From Shewanella abyssi (GTDB lineage: Bacteria > Pseudomonadota > Gammaproteobacteria > Enterobacterales > Shewanellaceae): DNA of 58,439 bases. The DNA lies in NCBI RefSeq assembly GCF_023284025.1, contig NZ_JAKIKR010000030.1, forward strand, positions 1 through 58,439, read 5' to 3'. Below are positions 1-10,784 of this stretch, piece by piece; position 1 is the first letter of the stretch, and every line of letters starts with the position of its first letter. Both the position numbers and the translations under genes were made by a program. The notes beneath the pieces are model-generated. The model ran no database searches. It was not told the origin of the DNA and was given only the letters and a program-made list of their open reading frames with translations.

Positions 1-575
1 TAAATCAGGGATGATTTAGCAGAGCCATCAGGGAAGATTTTACGGCGGCTTGCAAAGACACTAGCGCATTGGCTGCAGATCGTTGACCCTTACTCCAAAT
101 ACAAAGCAAAGATCGCTAGACTCCAGTCCAGAAGCGTTACTGGAGTGACGAATTGAATTAGCTCTAAGTTGTTTCGGGGCAGTAACGATTTAGCTTCAAC
201 CCGAAGTGGTTCCAATGACCTGCGGTCGGCGTATGTGCAGATACTGCAGAGACTCGCTGCAACTCTTTATAAAAGAAAAGGTCCATGGAAGCTCGACCAT
301 GACATCCATGTCATAGATGGCCACGGCCGTATCTACACTGGTTTCGAAAAGCGTAAACTCTCGGCATCTGAGTTTTCAGTTTAAGACTAAGAAATTAGAT
401 AGTTAATCTATATCTGACAAGTAACACCCATCTTCCCCGTTGGAAATTTCGCTGTTTAAATTTCGCCGGGGCGCTGAGGGATTGACTCTTATGAAATCAA
501 CAGCGGGCGCAAGCGCTTTCTCCCTCGTTTCACTATCGACTAACTATTAGCTAATTATCGAATAACTATCCGTTA
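1..575. other. left-edge region, no convincing gene
   Basis: No confident gene here. On the plus strand an open frame of about 50 codons (4-156) has no usable start codon and could be the tail or remnant of a gene. A second open stretch (169-384, TTG start, 71 codons) contains the short peptide GSNDL twice but matches no family I recognise. Bases 385-575 are AT-rich and hold one strong stem-loop (435-471). The region reads like decayed or non-coding DNA downstream of the minus-strand transporter gene. I see no transposase or tRNA. Confidence 0.3.
435..471. other. stem-loop
   Basis: CCCCG (435-439) pairs with CGGGG (467-471), and GAAATTT (443-449) pairs with AAATTTC (458-464), leaving a short loop. 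No U-run follows on either strand, so it is not a textbook terminator, although it lies about 100 bases beyond the transporter stop codon and could mark its 3' end. Confidence 0.45.
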
Positions 576-2135
576 TTACAATCCATAGCTGTAACTTGAA
601 CCGAGTCCTAGCGGTAAACCTATTGACCAATAGAGCAGTAACCAACCACTCCATATTGTCATCAAGGCTAGACTAAACGGCAACATCATCGAGATGAGTG
701 TGCCGATACCAATATTATTCACGTAGCGCTGACAATACACTACTACTAGCGGGAAATAAGGCATCAGCGGAGTAATGATATTGGAGCTTGAATCCCCAAC
801 CCTATAAGCCGCTTGCGACAGATCTGGGCTAATATTAAGCTGCATCAACATCGGCACCAGTACAGGACCGATCAATGCCCACTTTGCCGATGACGAACCA
901 ACAAATAGGTTTACAAAACCCACTAGTATAATCATCCCCACTACTGTTATCTCTGCCGGTAAGTTAAGTGCTTTAAGACCACTCGCCCCCTCTACTGCTA
1001 TAAGTGCCCCTAGATTGGATGCCGAAAATGCTGCCACAAACTGAGCGCAGAAAAATGCCATTACAATGTAATGGGACATGCCACTCATCGATTTAGACAT
1101 TGCTTGAACTACATCACTCGAGTTTTTAAAACTGCCAGTAATATAGCCATACACGAGTCCAGGCAACATAAAAAAGATAAATATCAGCGGCACAATAGAC
1201 TGCATCAAGGGGGCACTAAAGCTGGTAAGTGAGCCATTACTATCACGTAGAGTCGAGGTTTCAGGCAGAGTCAGCGAGAAAAAGCCCACTATCGCGATTA
1301 ACATCACCAAAGAGGCACTTCGAAATGCTTTCAACTCTAAAGGCGTGACCTTATCCATCGCGGGCAAGTCCACTTCATCACGGTTTACCTTATGGGTTCG
1401 ATTCAATCTAGGCTCGAGTACCTTGTCGGTTAACCACCAAATAAGCAGCGTGATCGGAATACAAGATGAAGCAGCAAAGAACCAATTATTGAGTGGATTT
1501 ACCTCTATACTTGGGTCAACAATTTGCGCCGCTGACTGGGTAAAACTTTGCAGTAGTGGGTCGATACCCGATGGAATGAAGTTGGCGCAAAAACCACCCG
1601 ATACGCCAGCAAATGCCGCCGCTATACCCGCTAATGGGTGACGTCCAACCGTAAAAAAGATAACCCCAGCGAGTGGAATAACCACGACGTAACCCGCGTC
1701 AGTGGCGGTATGGGAGACAATACCGACCAGCACCACTGCTGGTGTCAAAAACTTAGCCGGTGTTATTTTTAGCATCTGTTTAAGTGCGGTATTGATAAAA
1801 CCTGAATGCTCGGCAACTCCGACACCGAGCATAGCAACAAGTACAACACCCAGTGGTGCAAAGGCGGTAAATGTCGTGACCATGGAGGTTAGGAAGTGAG
1901 TGAGTGCTTCCGCACTGAGTAGATTGTTCACTACAATAGGGCTGTCTGTGCGCGGGTCTATCGCCTCAAAGCTGACACCCGACAGCAGTGCTGATAGCCC
2001 CCAAACGGCAAACATCAGTATTAGAAATAACATCGCGGGATCAGGTAACTTATTACCCACACGTTCAATGCCGTCCAGCGCTTTACCTAACATACCCTGC
2101 GCGCCGTTATCTGCAGGGATTTGTGTACTCGCCAT
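576..2135 (-). CDS. AbgT-family transporter
   Basis: Polytopic inner-membrane protein of 519 residues with the length and conserved segments of the AbgT family, whose founder takes up p-aminobenzoyl-glutamate; other members export sulfonamides. The N-terminal stretch GIERVGNKLPDPAMLFLI, the internal NFIPSGIDPLLQ segment and the C-terminal VGDSSSNIITPLMPYFPL segment are typical. About a dozen hydrophobic helices are visible. The ATG at 2135 gives the expected N-terminus. It is a single gene, downstream of kdsA in the same orientation but separated by the kdsA terminator, so it is probably transcribed alone. The substrate cannot be told from sequence. Confidence 0.88.
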   Translation of the reverse strand: MASTQIPADNGAQGMLGKALDGIERVGNKLPDPAMLFLILMFAVWGLSALLSGVSFEAIDPRTDSPIVVNNLLSAEALTHFLTSMVTTFTAFAPLGVVLVAMLGVGVAEHSGFINTALKQMLKITPAKFLTPAVVLVGIVSHTATDAGYVVVIPLAGVIFFTVGRHPLAGIAAAFAGVSGGFCANFIPSGIDPLLQSFTQSAAQIVDPSIEVNPLNNWFFAASSCIPITLLIWWLTDKVLEPRLNRTHKVNRDEVDLPAMDKVTPLELKAFRSASLVMLIAIVGFFSLTLPETSTLRDSNGSLTSFSAPLMQSIVPLIFIFFMLPGLVYGYITGSFKNSSDVVQAMSKSMSGMSHYIVMAFFCAQFVAAFSASNLGALIAVEGASGLKALNLPAEITVVGMIILVGFVNLFVGSSSAKWALIGPVLVPMLMQLNISPDLSQAAYRVGDSSSNIITPLMPYFPLVVVYCQRYVNNIGIGTLISMMLPFSLALMTIWSGWLLLYWSIGLPLGLGSSYSYGL

Positions 2136-2320
2136 ATATCAATCCAACCTATTTTGTTGTTATCCGTCTAACCAAATAGGCCAAGCCAGTACAATTTGGC
2201 TCAGCTTTAGCAACGCGGATTTCTTAGTAAACGATAGGATATAATTGGCGGCTTTACCCAAGCTTAAATTAAGCGATTGATTTTAAAATAGATAGAGACG
2301 GCACTATTGCAGATAGGCAT

Positions 2321-2350
2321 AAAAAAAGCCCCGTTGTTCAACGAGGCTTT
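2321..2350 (-). terminator. rho-independent terminator of kdsA
   Basis: Read on the minus strand, AAAGCC...GGCTTT arms with an inner CGTT/AACG pairing close a short loop and are followed by a run of seven U. It sits about 30 bases beyond the kdsA stop codon. Confidence 0.8.
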
Positions 2351-2377
2351 AGCAGTAAACGCATTTTAAGTGAAAAA

Positions 2378-3268
<891 letters not shown>

Positions 3269-3297
3269 TTATTCAAATTAAATTGTTACCGATTACA

Positions 3298-4566
3298 CTA
3301 GGTTGCGACTATTTGCAGGATTTGACCACACATCCATGCCATATAAGTGCCTAAAGCATAGCCCAACACAGCCAGAAGCACACCAACAGGCGCTAGCGCT
3401 GGGTGGAACGCTGCAGCGACAACAGGGGCCGACGCTGCGCCGCCCACGTTAGCTTGACTGCCCACCGCCATATAAAACAGCGGCGCTTTAATTATTTTGG
3501 CGACAATCAGCATAAAGCTTGCGTGCACTGTCATCCAAATAATACCAATAGCAAAGTACCACAGGTTTTCAGCATCAAATAGCTTAGACACATCCATATG
3601 TAAACCGATAGTCGCGACCAAGATGTACAAGAATACCGTTGCGACTTTCGATGCACCAGCCGCTTCCAAGTGACGCACAGGGCTGAACGACATCGCTAAA
3701 CCTATAGTTGTTACCGTGACGATTAACCAGAAGAACTTAGAGGTTAGGCTGTAATCACGTGTCCATGGGTAGTTAGCTTCAAAAAATGGTCCTAGGAAGT
3801 CGGCAAATAGATGCGCTAAGCCGGTGATACCAAAGCCAACAGCGGCAATCATCATTAAGTCATTAAGACTCGGAATGCGTGAGTTCTCGGCGTGGTACTT
3901 TTCAACTTTCTCTTTCAATGCCTCTAAGGCCGTCGTATCAGCCCCTGTTCTAGCATCGATCTCCTTGGCTTTTGACGCCATAAACAGCAATACTGCCATC
4001 CAAATATTGGCCACGATGACATCGACGGTCACCATGATAGAGAATATTTCACCACCGGCTTCGTAGATCTCTTTCATTGCCGCCTGATTCGCGCCGCCGC
4101 CAATCCAACTCCCCGCAAGCGTTGTCATACCACGCCATACAGCCTCAGGGCCTGTGACACCGAGTACTTCAGGGTTGATACTGGAAACAATCAGCAGGGC
4201 GATAGGGCCGCCAATCACAATGCCGACCGTACCGGTCAAAAACATGATAATCGCTTTCGGGCCTAGTGACATAATCGCTTTAAGATCGACACTTAAAATA
4301 AGCAGCACTAAACAAGCGGGTAACAAATAACGTGATGCGACGAAATACAGCTTGGAAGTGTTACCATCAATAATATTAAAGGTGTTTAGCAATGATGGCA
4401 GAAAATAACACATCAATAGTGCAGGAATGTAAGTATAAAACTTCTTCCAAAAATGGTTGCTGCTGTTGCTGGTATAAAAAACAAAACCCAACACAACGGC
4501 GAGTATACCGAGCGCTGTCGCATCATTGGTTACTAATGCGCTGGTGACCGAAGCGGAACTACTCAT
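3298..4566 (-). CDS. DUF819 family integral membrane protein
   Basis: Membrane protein of 422 residues with about 11-12 hydrophobic helices, matching the DUF819 (YjcL-like) family. That family is related to the bile-acid/arsenite/sodium transporter fold but has no agreed substrate. The glycine-rich segment WIGGGANQAAMKE near residue 155 and the C-terminal GSQANVGGAASAPVVAAAF segment are the conserved parts I recognise; both are where transporters of this fold often have discontinuous helices. It lies between sirB1 and kdsA on the same strand, about 70 bases from kdsA. A terminator upstream (4699-4718) suggests its own promoter near 4570-4690. Function unknown; transport is inferred. Confidence 0.85.
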   Translation of the reverse strand: MSSSASVTSALVTNDATALGILAVVLGFVFYTSNSSNHFWKKFYTYIPALLMCYFLPSLLNTFNIIDGNTSKLYFVASRYLLPACLVLLILSVDLKAIMSLGPKAIIMFLTGTVGIVIGGPIALLIVSSINPEVLGVTGPEAVWRGMTTLAGSWIGGGANQAAMKEIYEAGGEIFSIMVTVDVIVANIWMAVLLFMASKAKEIDARTGADTTALEALKEKVEKYHAENSRIPSLNDLMMIAAVGFGITGLAHLFADFLGPFFEANYPWTRDYSLTSKFFWLIVTVTTIGLAMSFSPVRHLEAAGASKVATVFLYILVATIGLHMDVSKLFDAENLWYFAIGIIWMTVHASFMLIVAKIIKAPLFYMAVGSQANVGGAASAPVVAAAFHPALAPVGVLLAVLGYALGTYMAWMCGQILQIVAT

Positions 4567-4698
4567 TAATCCTATCTCCCTGATAGCGGCTGTACTTTTA
4601 TTAACAGTACTTTGCCTAGTTATTATTCTTGCTGTTCAATTTGTTGTTTCATTAATGGCGCATTCGTGCGCTCTAATACTAATGATGGTGTTACTAAA

Positions 4699-4718
4699 AA
4701 AGGGCCGTTAGGCCCTTT
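4699..4718 (-). terminator. terminator after sirB1
   Basis: AAAGGGCC and GGCCCTTT form an 8-bp stem with a 4-base loop, followed on the minus strand by U residues. It lies just 7 bases past the sirB1 stop codon. Confidence 0.8.
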
Positions 4719-4725
4719 TACATAC

Positions 4726-5517
4726 TTAATGGAACGTTTCAACGTTCTCTTTGAGCTCTTTCAATTGCATCTTCACCAGTTCAATGACCGGATCATGTGG
4801 GCTGTTTTCGACAAAATGCTTTAAATCGGCCGTTGCCACACTGATACACCCCAACTGCTGGGCAATAAAAGCCCGTTCACGATTGAGATTAAGATCATCT
4901 GCGTGCCATTGGAGTAATAAGTTACAGCACTCCATCGCAGGCTCAAATTTGTGTGCAACAATACTGCCCGCTTTCATCTCATGGATCATGCGCGACACTA
5001 GACGCTTAACTGACGCTGGCTTTAAGTAACTCGGCTTTAATACTGCCGCATTACCAAGTTCACCACGCACCAATATATGCAACTGGTGTTTGCTAAACTC
5101 ACTACCAGTCAAGGGATCAATATAACGAATATCGTCATCAATCTTGCTCACGAGTACCGTTTGACCCGGTAAAAGTAACGGCTCAAGTTTAAGGTCTAGT
5201 TGCTTTGCGAGTAGCATTAACACTGTTGCTAGCGTGGTGCTATTACCCTGCTTTGAGGTCATGCATTTACCGAGATCTGCAGCCTCTGCGCTGTAATACG
5301 CTTCGCGAGGACAGAAACCTAAGTCGTTATAAAACCAATTGAGTAACCCTGCTAAACGTTCTTGACGATCAACAACGTAAAAGCTCAGCACCGAACCCGC
5401 CAGCTCAAGCCAAGCCCAGTTAGCATTCTTGGCTTTTGAAAAGCCAAGATGCTCTGCAACTTCAAAAGCAGTTTCAGGTAGTTTAATTGAATCGTTAAGT
5501 TTCAAGGCAGTCTTCAA
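4726..5517 (-). CDS. sirB1: SirB1 family protein (transglutaminase-like plus TPR)
   Basis: 263 residues of the SirB1/YchA family, found beside hemA-prfA-prmC and kdsA across gammaproteobacteria. The family carries a transglutaminase-like fold in the first half and a tetratricopeptide-like helical tail; the early LGFCPREAYYSAEAADL segment and the tail NRERAFIAQQLGC fit this. No signal peptide, so cytoplasmic. The biochemical role is not established. The TTG at 5517 lies inside the sirB2 stop (TTGA overlap), implying translational coupling; a TTG five codons later (5502) is an alternative start. A strong terminator follows. Confidence 0.88.
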   Translation of the reverse strand: MKTALKLNDSIKLPETAFEVAEHLGFSKAKNANWAWLELAGSVLSFYVVDRQERLAGLLNWFYNDLGFCPREAYYSAEAADLGKCMTSKQGNSTTLATVLMLLAKQLDLKLEPLLLPGQTVLVSKIDDDIRYIDPLTGSEFSKHQLHILVRGELGNAAVLKPSYLKPASVKRLVSRMIHEMKAGSIVAHKFEPAMECCNLLLQWHADDLNLNRERAFIAQQLGCISVATADLKHFVENSPHDPVIELVKMQLKELKENVETFH

Positions 5518-5909
5518 CCTAATAATATAGCTTGCTTAAACACGGCGAGTTTAGCGGCATAAAATACCCAACCTAAAGCGCCCAATGCAGCAAATACTTT
5601 AAATAATTTATTACGATTGGCTTTCAGTGCGATGGTCGCTAGCAAGATATAAGCAACAACGGCACTAAACTTTTCAGTCATCCAGGGATCAACAAATGGA
5701 TACTGTTTAATTGAGAAGCACAAAATCAATCCAGACAAAAGCAGCAAGGTATCGATAACGTGTGGCGCTATCTTAACCAATTTCTTATCCATTATCGGAG
5801 ATTGACGTAAATGAAGAGAAAAACGCACAATAAAAAACAATACGCTTAACGCTACAAACGTCATGTGAGTATGCTTAAACACAGGGTACAAACTATAGAA
5901 CGTTTCCAT
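5514..5909 (-). CDS. sirB2: SirB2 family membrane protein
   Basis: Small integral membrane protein (131 residues from the ATG at 5909; a TTG at 5933 would add eight) with four hydrophobic helices. It matches the SirB2/YchQ family in length and in the N-terminal YPVFKHTHMTFVALSVLFF region. Role unknown; the name came from a Salmonella invasion-regulator screen and is not a functional assignment. It overlaps sirB1 by four bases and is almost certainly co-transcribed with it. In enterics it directly follows prmC; here a plus-strand acetyltransferase gene separates them, so it must have its own promoter upstream of 5940. Confidence 0.88.
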   Translation of the reverse strand: METFYSLYPVFKHTHMTFVALSVLFFIVRFSLHLRQSPIMDKKLVKIAPHVIDTLLLLSGLILCFSIKQYPFVDPWMTEKFSAVVAYILLATIALKANRNKLFKVFAALGALGWVFYAAKLAVFKQAILLG

Positions 5910-6144
5910 GATTTTAGGTCTTTTGGCCGACAAAGGCGCTAGTGTACCCGATCCCCTTAACCATAACCAATATCAGGTAATGGTATTACGATGGAGTGCG
6001 CAATAATTAGCCAGCATCGCAGTGATTTTTACTGCTGGTTAGTTTAATCTCCAGCAAATAAAAGATTTCTTTCCTGTTCCACTTTTTTAACACTGAGTTC
6101 GTATACTATAAATGTAAAAAATAACAGGCAGGAACACCAAAATA

Positions 6145-6570
6145 ATGAGTCAGTTCACCTTTGATGACAGCCCAGTATTTTTCCAAGCAGTAAAAGACAA
6201 AATAGCGGAGTTTAATTGGCAACACTGGGAGGTATCTGAAAGGCTACCACTTGGATTAAAGCTTGAGAGTGAAACAGGTGAACTGTTAGCCGGCTTTTCA
6301 GGAAGGACTTTTGGCAACTGGCTGATGATTGATAATTTATGGGTATCTGAAAGTTTGCGGGGGCAGAAAATTGGTCACCAATTATTAGCCGAAGCTGAGA
6401 GTATTGCACACTCTAAAGGTTGTAAATTTGCACTGCTCGATACGCTTAACTTTCAGGCCAAACCTTTTTATGAAGCCAGAGGTTATCAAGTTAAGTGGAC
6501 TCAATTAGCTTATCCTGCAACGGGCTGTAAATATTTCATGGTAAAGCCATTATCTGCACTTAAAAAATAA
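6145..6570 (+). CDS. GNAT family N-acetyltransferase
   Basis: 141-residue single-domain GNAT protein, expected to transfer an acetyl group from acetyl-CoA to an unknown amine. The acetyl-CoA-binding loop is visible as RGQKIGHQLL around residues 74-83, preceded by the strand IDNLWVSESL and followed by FYEARGYQ, the usual last-helix motif. The ATG at 6145 has GCAGGAA as ribosome binding site. It is encoded against its neighbours, between prmC and sirB2, and shares a bidirectional terminator with prmC. It appears to be a lineage-specific insertion into the hemA-kdsA cluster. Confidence 0.88.
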   Translation: MSQFTFDDSPVFFQAVKDKIAEFNWQHWEVSERLPLGLKLESETGELLAGFSGRTFGNWLMIDNLWVSESLRGQKIGHQLLAEAESIAHSKGCKFALLDTLNFQAKPFYEARGYQVKWTQLAYPATGCKYFMVKPLSALKK

Positions 6571-6593
6571 AAAGGCACTTTAAAAGTGCCTTT
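6571..6593. terminator. bidirectional terminator between GNAT gene and prmC
   Basis: AAAGGCACT and AGTGCCTTT form a 9-bp stem, with A/U-rich flanks on both sides. It sits between the convergent stop codons at 6570 and 6616. Confidence 0.75.
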
Positions 6594-6615
6594 ATTATTG
6601 CGAGTTAAAGTGACA

Positions 6616-7458
6616 CTATCTTGGCCAACGCCCTAACGTACAACGGTCATTACTGCCAAAATCCCGCACTGTGGCCACGTTCTCATAGCCAAGTTCAATC
6701 AACTTTTCTCTAAGCTCTATAGCTTGCTGGTAACCATGTTCAAGTAACAAGTATCCGCCCGGTGCTAGGTAATCTCGGGCGCAATCAGCAATATGAAACA
6801 AGTCGGCAAAGCCTTTTTGCGGCGCAGTTAGGGCACTTTGTGGCTCGAACCGCACATCGCCTTGAGAAAGATGTTCATCCTCTTCGTCAATATAGGGCGG
6901 GTTAGACACAATCAAGTTGAAGTCATAGTACTCAACCGCATCAAACCAATCGCTTTGGAATACATCCACTTGCTCCAGCTTTAAGTTAATGCGGTTTTCA
7001 ATCGCCAGTGCCACTGCTTCTTCGACTTTATCGATGGCGCACACCTGCCACTCGTTACGCTCATGGGCCAATGACAATGCAATCGCGCCGGTACCCGTGC
7101 CTAAATCCAATACCCGCGCATTTGCAGCTAATGGTAAATTTAAAGCAGTTTCGACTAATATTTCTGTATCAGGTCTTGGGATTAAGGTGGTGGGATTCAC
7201 TCTAAACGGCAGCGACCAAAACTCCCTTTCGCCAACGATATGGGCGATGGGGTTACCACTAATACGCTTTGCTAGCATCTGCTTAAACTCTGAGACTTGT
7301 GCTGACTCTAAGCTTCTTTCTGGCCAGGTGTAGATATAGCTACGCGGCTTATTGATAATATGCAGCAGCATAACTTCAGCATCTAACGAGGCTGAATCCG
7401 AAATAGTGTCTAACTGAGAAGAGGCCCATTTAAGGGCCCCAGATATAGTCAATTGCAA
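6616..7458 (-). CDS. prmC: peptide chain release factor N5-glutamine methyltransferase
   Basis: SAM-dependent enzyme that methylates the glutamine of the GGQ motif in RF1 and RF2, raising their activity. The 280-residue protein has an N-terminal helical domain, the SAM-binding DLGTGTG at residues 118-124 and the catalytic NPPY at 186-189, all family-defining. It lies directly downstream of its substrate gene prfA (42-base gap), the usual hemA-prfA-prmC order. The start at 7458 gives the standard MQLTISGALKWA beginning. Confidence 0.97.
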   Translation of the reverse strand: MQLTISGALKWASSQLDTISDSASLDAEVMLLHIINKPRSYIYTWPERSLESAQVSEFKQMLAKRISGNPIAHIVGEREFWSLPFRVNPTTLIPRPDTEILVETALNLPLAANARVLDLGTGTGAIALSLAHERNEWQVCAIDKVEEAVALAIENRINLKLEQVDVFQSDWFDAVEYYDFNLIVSNPPYIDEEDEHLSQGDVRFEPQSALTAPQKGFADLFHIADCARDYLAPGGYLLLEHGYQQAIELREKLIELGYENVATVRDFGSNDRCTLGRWPR

Positions 7459-7500
7459 GGAATGTCCTTATTCATCGAATATGATAGAACTGAGTAACAG

Positions 7501-8586
7501 TTAGCCTTCGCCAAGAGCTGCAAGCATATCGGCTTGGTTTTCTAGGATCAGCGGTTCAAGAACAACATCCAAATCACCTTCCATAAACTCATTTAAGCGA
7601 TAGAGGGTTAGGTTGATGCGATGCTCACTGACTCGACCTTGAGGGAAGTTGTAAGTGCGAATACGCTCAGAACGATCACCACTACCGACTAAGTTACGGC
7701 GGGTACTTTCTTCGGCGCTACGACGCTTTTCATCTTCTACAGCTTGAATACGGGCAGTAAGCACACTCATCGCTTGAGCACGGTTCTTATGCTGTGAGCG
7801 CTGGTCTTGACACTCGACCACAATACCCGTTGGGATATGCGTAAGACGAATAGCTGAATCAGTTTTGTTGACGTGCTGTCCGCCGGCACCCGACGCTCTG
7901 AAAGTATCAACTTTCAAATCGCCTTTATTGATTTCGATGGCTTCTGATTCAGGAACTTCAGGCAACACAACCACGGTACATGCCGAGGTGTGTACCCGAC
8001 CTTGAGACTCAGTTTCTGGCACGCGTTGAACGCGGTGTCCGCCAGACTCAAACTTCAATTGTCCGTATACGCCTTCACCGCTGACTTTAGCGATGACCTC
8101 TTTAAAGCCGCCATGCTCACCTTCGTTGCTGCTCATGACTTCTAACTGCCAGCGCTTACTTTCAACGTATTTACTGTACATACGGAACAGGTCGCCAGCG
8201 AAAATAGCCGCTTCATCACCACCTGCACCCGCACGGATCTCAATAAAGCAGTTGTTATCATCATTAGGATCTTTTGGCAGCAAGAGAATTTGCAGCTCAT
8301 CTTCAAATCCAGCAATAGCTGTTTTAGCTATTTTGTACTCTTCTTGAGCCATCTCTTTAAGCTCAGCATCATCCTCTTCCATCATCTCTTTAGCTGACTC
8401 GAGATCTTCCTCGGCTTGCTGAAAAGATTTAAAAGTACTGACAACATCCTCTAACTGAGAATATTCTTTAGACAAGGCGCGAAAACGCTCCTGATCGGCA
8501 ATAACACCCGCATCGCTCAGTAGCGCCAACACTTCTTCATTACGTTCAAGCAAGCCTTCAAGCTTGCGAATCACACTGTCCTTCAT
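7501..8586 (-). CDS. prfA: peptide chain release factor 1
   Basis: RF1 (361 residues) recognises UAA and UAG in the ribosomal A site and triggers peptidyl-tRNA hydrolysis. The GGQ catalytic motif is at residues 235-237 within [18 protein letters not shown]. The codon-recognition PxT motif appears as PET at about 190-192, followed by [13 protein letters not shown]. Full length for the family. It starts 13 bases after the hemA stop codon, so it is co-transcribed with hemA and then prmC. Confidence 0.98.
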   Translation of the reverse strand: MKDSVIRKLEGLLERNEEVLALLSDAGVIADQERFRALSKEYSQLEDVVSTFKSFQQAEEDLESAKEMMEEDDAELKEMAQEEYKIAKTAIAGFEDELQILLLPKDPNDDNNCFIEIRAGAGGDEAAIFAGDLFRMYSKYVESKRWQLEVMSSNEGEHGGFKEVIAKVSGEGVYGQLKFESGGHRVQRVPETESQGRVHTSACTVVVLPEVPESEAIEINKGDLKVDTFRASGAGGQHVNKTDSAIRLTHIPTGIVVECQDQRSQHKNRAQAMSVLTARIQAVEDEKRRSAEESTRRNLVGSGDRSERIRTYNFPQGRVSEHRINLTLYRLNEFMEGDLDVVLEPLILENQADMLAALGEG

Positions 8587-8599
8587 TAAAACGCTAACC

Positions 8600-9850
8600 T
8601 TAGTCTTTATCTAGTCCGAGCATAGTCCTTAATTGTCCAAGAGAGTTGAGATCCCCTCGGCGACTCGCAGCGGTAAGCGCTTGGGTCGGGGCATGGATCA
8701 ATTTATTGGTTAGCTTATTGGCAAGCTCTAGCAACACTTGTTCGCTATTACCGCCTTGGGCCAACTTATTGACCGCCCGCTCTACCAACTCATCTTTTAT
8801 CGCCATACTCTGGGTGCGATATTCACGGATACTGTCAACCGACTCTAATGAGCGGATCCACTCCATAAATTGATAAGATTGATCATCTGCAATTAATTCT
8901 GCTTGCTCGGCAGCTTCTCTTCGAGAAGCCATATTCTGTTCAATGATGCTTTGCAGGTCATCGACGGTGTATAGGAACGCATCATCCAGATCCGCTACTT
9001 CAGCCTCAATATCACGAGGAACTGCTATATCTACCAACAACATAGGTTGATGACGACGCTGCTTAAGCGCTTTTTCTACCATGCCTTTACCAATGATCGG
9101 TAATGGGCTAGCCGTAGAGGATATCACGATATCGGCCTTAGGGAGAAAATCTGGGATCTGTTCTAAGGTAATTGCCGTCGCGCCAAACTCTTCACACATG
9201 GCTTCAGCACGTGAAATAGTGCGGTTTGCCACAACCATTGTCTTTACGCCGTTATCTTTTAAATGACGTGCCACTAGCTCTATCGTCTCGCCTGCGCCCA
9301 CCAGTAACACTTGCGTGCTGCCTATGGAGGAGAAGATATGCTTTGCCATGCTTACCGCGGCAAACGCTACGGAAACGGCGGCGGCGCCGATTTCTGTTTC
9401 GGTACGGATTTTCTTAGCAACTGAAAAGGTATTTTGAAATAACCGGTCCATTGTGGCTGCAACAGTGCCGGCTTCTTTTGCTTTAACAAAAGATTGCTTA
9501 ACTTGCCCTAAGATTTGAGGTTCACCTAGGATCAGCGAGTCTAGTCCTGCAGAGACACGCATCAAATGCTTAACCGCTTCCTGATCTTTATATTGATACA
9601 GGCAAGGTTCAACATCTGCATGAGAAAGTTGATGATATTCTTCCAACCATTGGACAATGTCGCTCTCTTCACCATTATTACAGTAAAGTTCGGTCCGATT
9701 ACAGGTGGAGATAATGACGGCTTCGCCCGATTGAGTGCGTGACGCTAGACTCTTCATGGCATCATGAATTTTGTCTGGCGCAAATGCGACTTTCTCGCGT
9801 AGGTCGACCGTGGCCGTTTTATGATTTATTCCGATTGCTACAAGGCTCAT
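8600..9850 (-). CDS. hemA: glutamyl-tRNA reductase
   Basis: First enzyme of the C5 haem pathway: NADPH-dependent reduction of glutamyl-tRNA(Glu) to glutamate-1-semialdehyde. The 416-residue protein has the catalytic cysteine at position 50 in [22 protein letters not shown] segment follows, then a Rossmann-type NADPH domain ([16 protein letters not shown], about residues 180-195) and a C-terminal dimerisation helix. First gene of the hemA-prfA-prmC operon, divergent from lolB with a 268-base intergenic region that should contain both promoters. A high haem demand fits a cytochrome-rich organism. Confidence 0.98.
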   Translation of the reverse strand: MSLVAIGINHKTATVDLREKVAFAPDKIHDAMKSLASRTQSGEAVIISTCNRTELYCNNGEESDIVQWLEEYHQLSHADVEPCLYQYKDQEAVKHLMRVSAGLDSLILGEPQILGQVKQSFVKAKEAGTVAATMDRLFQNTFSVAKKIRTETEIGAAAVSVAFAAVSMAKHIFSSIGSTQVLLVGAGETIELVARHLKDNGVKTMVVANRTISRAEAMCEEFGATAITLEQIPDFLPKADIVISSTASPLPIIGKGMVEKALKQRRHQPMLLVDIAVPRDIEAEVADLDDAFLYTVDDLQSIIEQNMASRREAAEQAELIADDQSYQFMEWIRSLESVDSIREYRTQSMAIKDELVERAVNKLAQGGNSEQVLLELANKLTNKLIHAPTQALTAASRRGDLNSLGQLRTMLGLDKD

Positions 9851-10118
9851 TTTACTCGTTCTGGACTCTTGGGCATCTTATTATTGGTGCCATTCTAATG
9901 AATTGGCTTTGTTAAAAACAGAATACGCTTAACAAAACCGAATAATAATCTCTGTTGTTGCCCATTTTTTCAATTAGCGTCACTCTTTTAACTATTTCTA
10001 CATAGATACGACACACATTAACGATAATAAGCATTGTACAAATAGTTATTTTTGCATATGGGCATTGGTAATTTATCCAAGCCCTCGTATCATAAGGGCT
10101 CTTTTATATCAGTAATAG

Positions 10119-10784
10119 ATGAATAACTTGAGCAGCATCACAAAAAACACTTATGCATGGGTGATATTGAGCTTTATTTTCATTAGCGGTTGCTCAACTA
10201 CCATACCAGACAACTTAGTTCCCGTCTCTGTCGAGCAGGTTGAACACGCCCAAGCGTGGGAAATGCAGGGCAAGTTAGCCGTGCGCACAGCTGATGATAA
10301 ATTTAGTACCAATTTGTATTGGTTACACACTCAATCCTCTAATGAATTAAAGCTCACCACCATGCTGGGCACCACAGTGTTAAGTCTAACCAGCACTCGA
10401 GGCGATACAATATTAGAGCTCGACGGTAAAACCTACACCGACACCGACGCTCAACGCTTGCTCAATCGCATCACCGGCTGGACGATTCCCATTGATGCCT
10501 TACCACTTTGGATTACCGGCCAACTCAGTAGTGACGACGAACTAGTAAGCCAAGATGCACAAAACCGCCCGTTAAGCATCGTGAACGCCACACAGTTTCC
10601 CCCTTGGAAGGTCGACTTCAAGAGTTGGCAAACCCAGAGCGGGGCGGAGCTACCTCGACTGCTTAATTTAAAGCGTGATGACATTCGACTTAAAATACAG
10701 ATAAACCAATGGCAAGCTCTCGCCCCAGAAGATACATCCGTGACAAATCGTCCACAATCAAACTCTAGTGAGCCCTCGTTATGA
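10119..10784 (+). CDS. lolB: outer-membrane lipoprotein receptor LolB
   Basis: 221-residue lipoprotein that accepts lipoproteins from LolA and inserts them into the outer membrane. The signal peptide ends in FISGC (lipobox, Cys about residue 25), followed by Ser-Thr-Thr, compatible with outer-membrane retention. The mature part begins a few residues before [22 protein letters not shown], the usual LolB first strands. It overlaps ispE by four bases. The order lolB-ispE-prs, divergent from hemA, is conserved in gammaproteobacteria. Confidence 0.96.
   Translation: MNNLSSITKNTYAWVILSFIFISGCSTTIPDNLVPVSVEQVEHAQAWEMQGKLAVRTADDKFSTNLYWLHTQSSNELKLTTMLGTTVLSLTSTRGDTILELDGKTYTDTDAQRLLNRITGWTIPIDALPLWITGQLSSDDELVSQDAQNRPLSIVNATQFPPWKVDFKSWQTQSGAELPRLLNLKRDDIRLKIQINQWQALAPEDTSVTNRPQSNSSEPSL

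Noticed and set aside
169..384. 71-codon frame with repeated GSNDL as a real gene
   Set aside because: TTG start without a good binding site, no family resemblance, and the repeat may be coincidental; kept only as part of the left-edge description.
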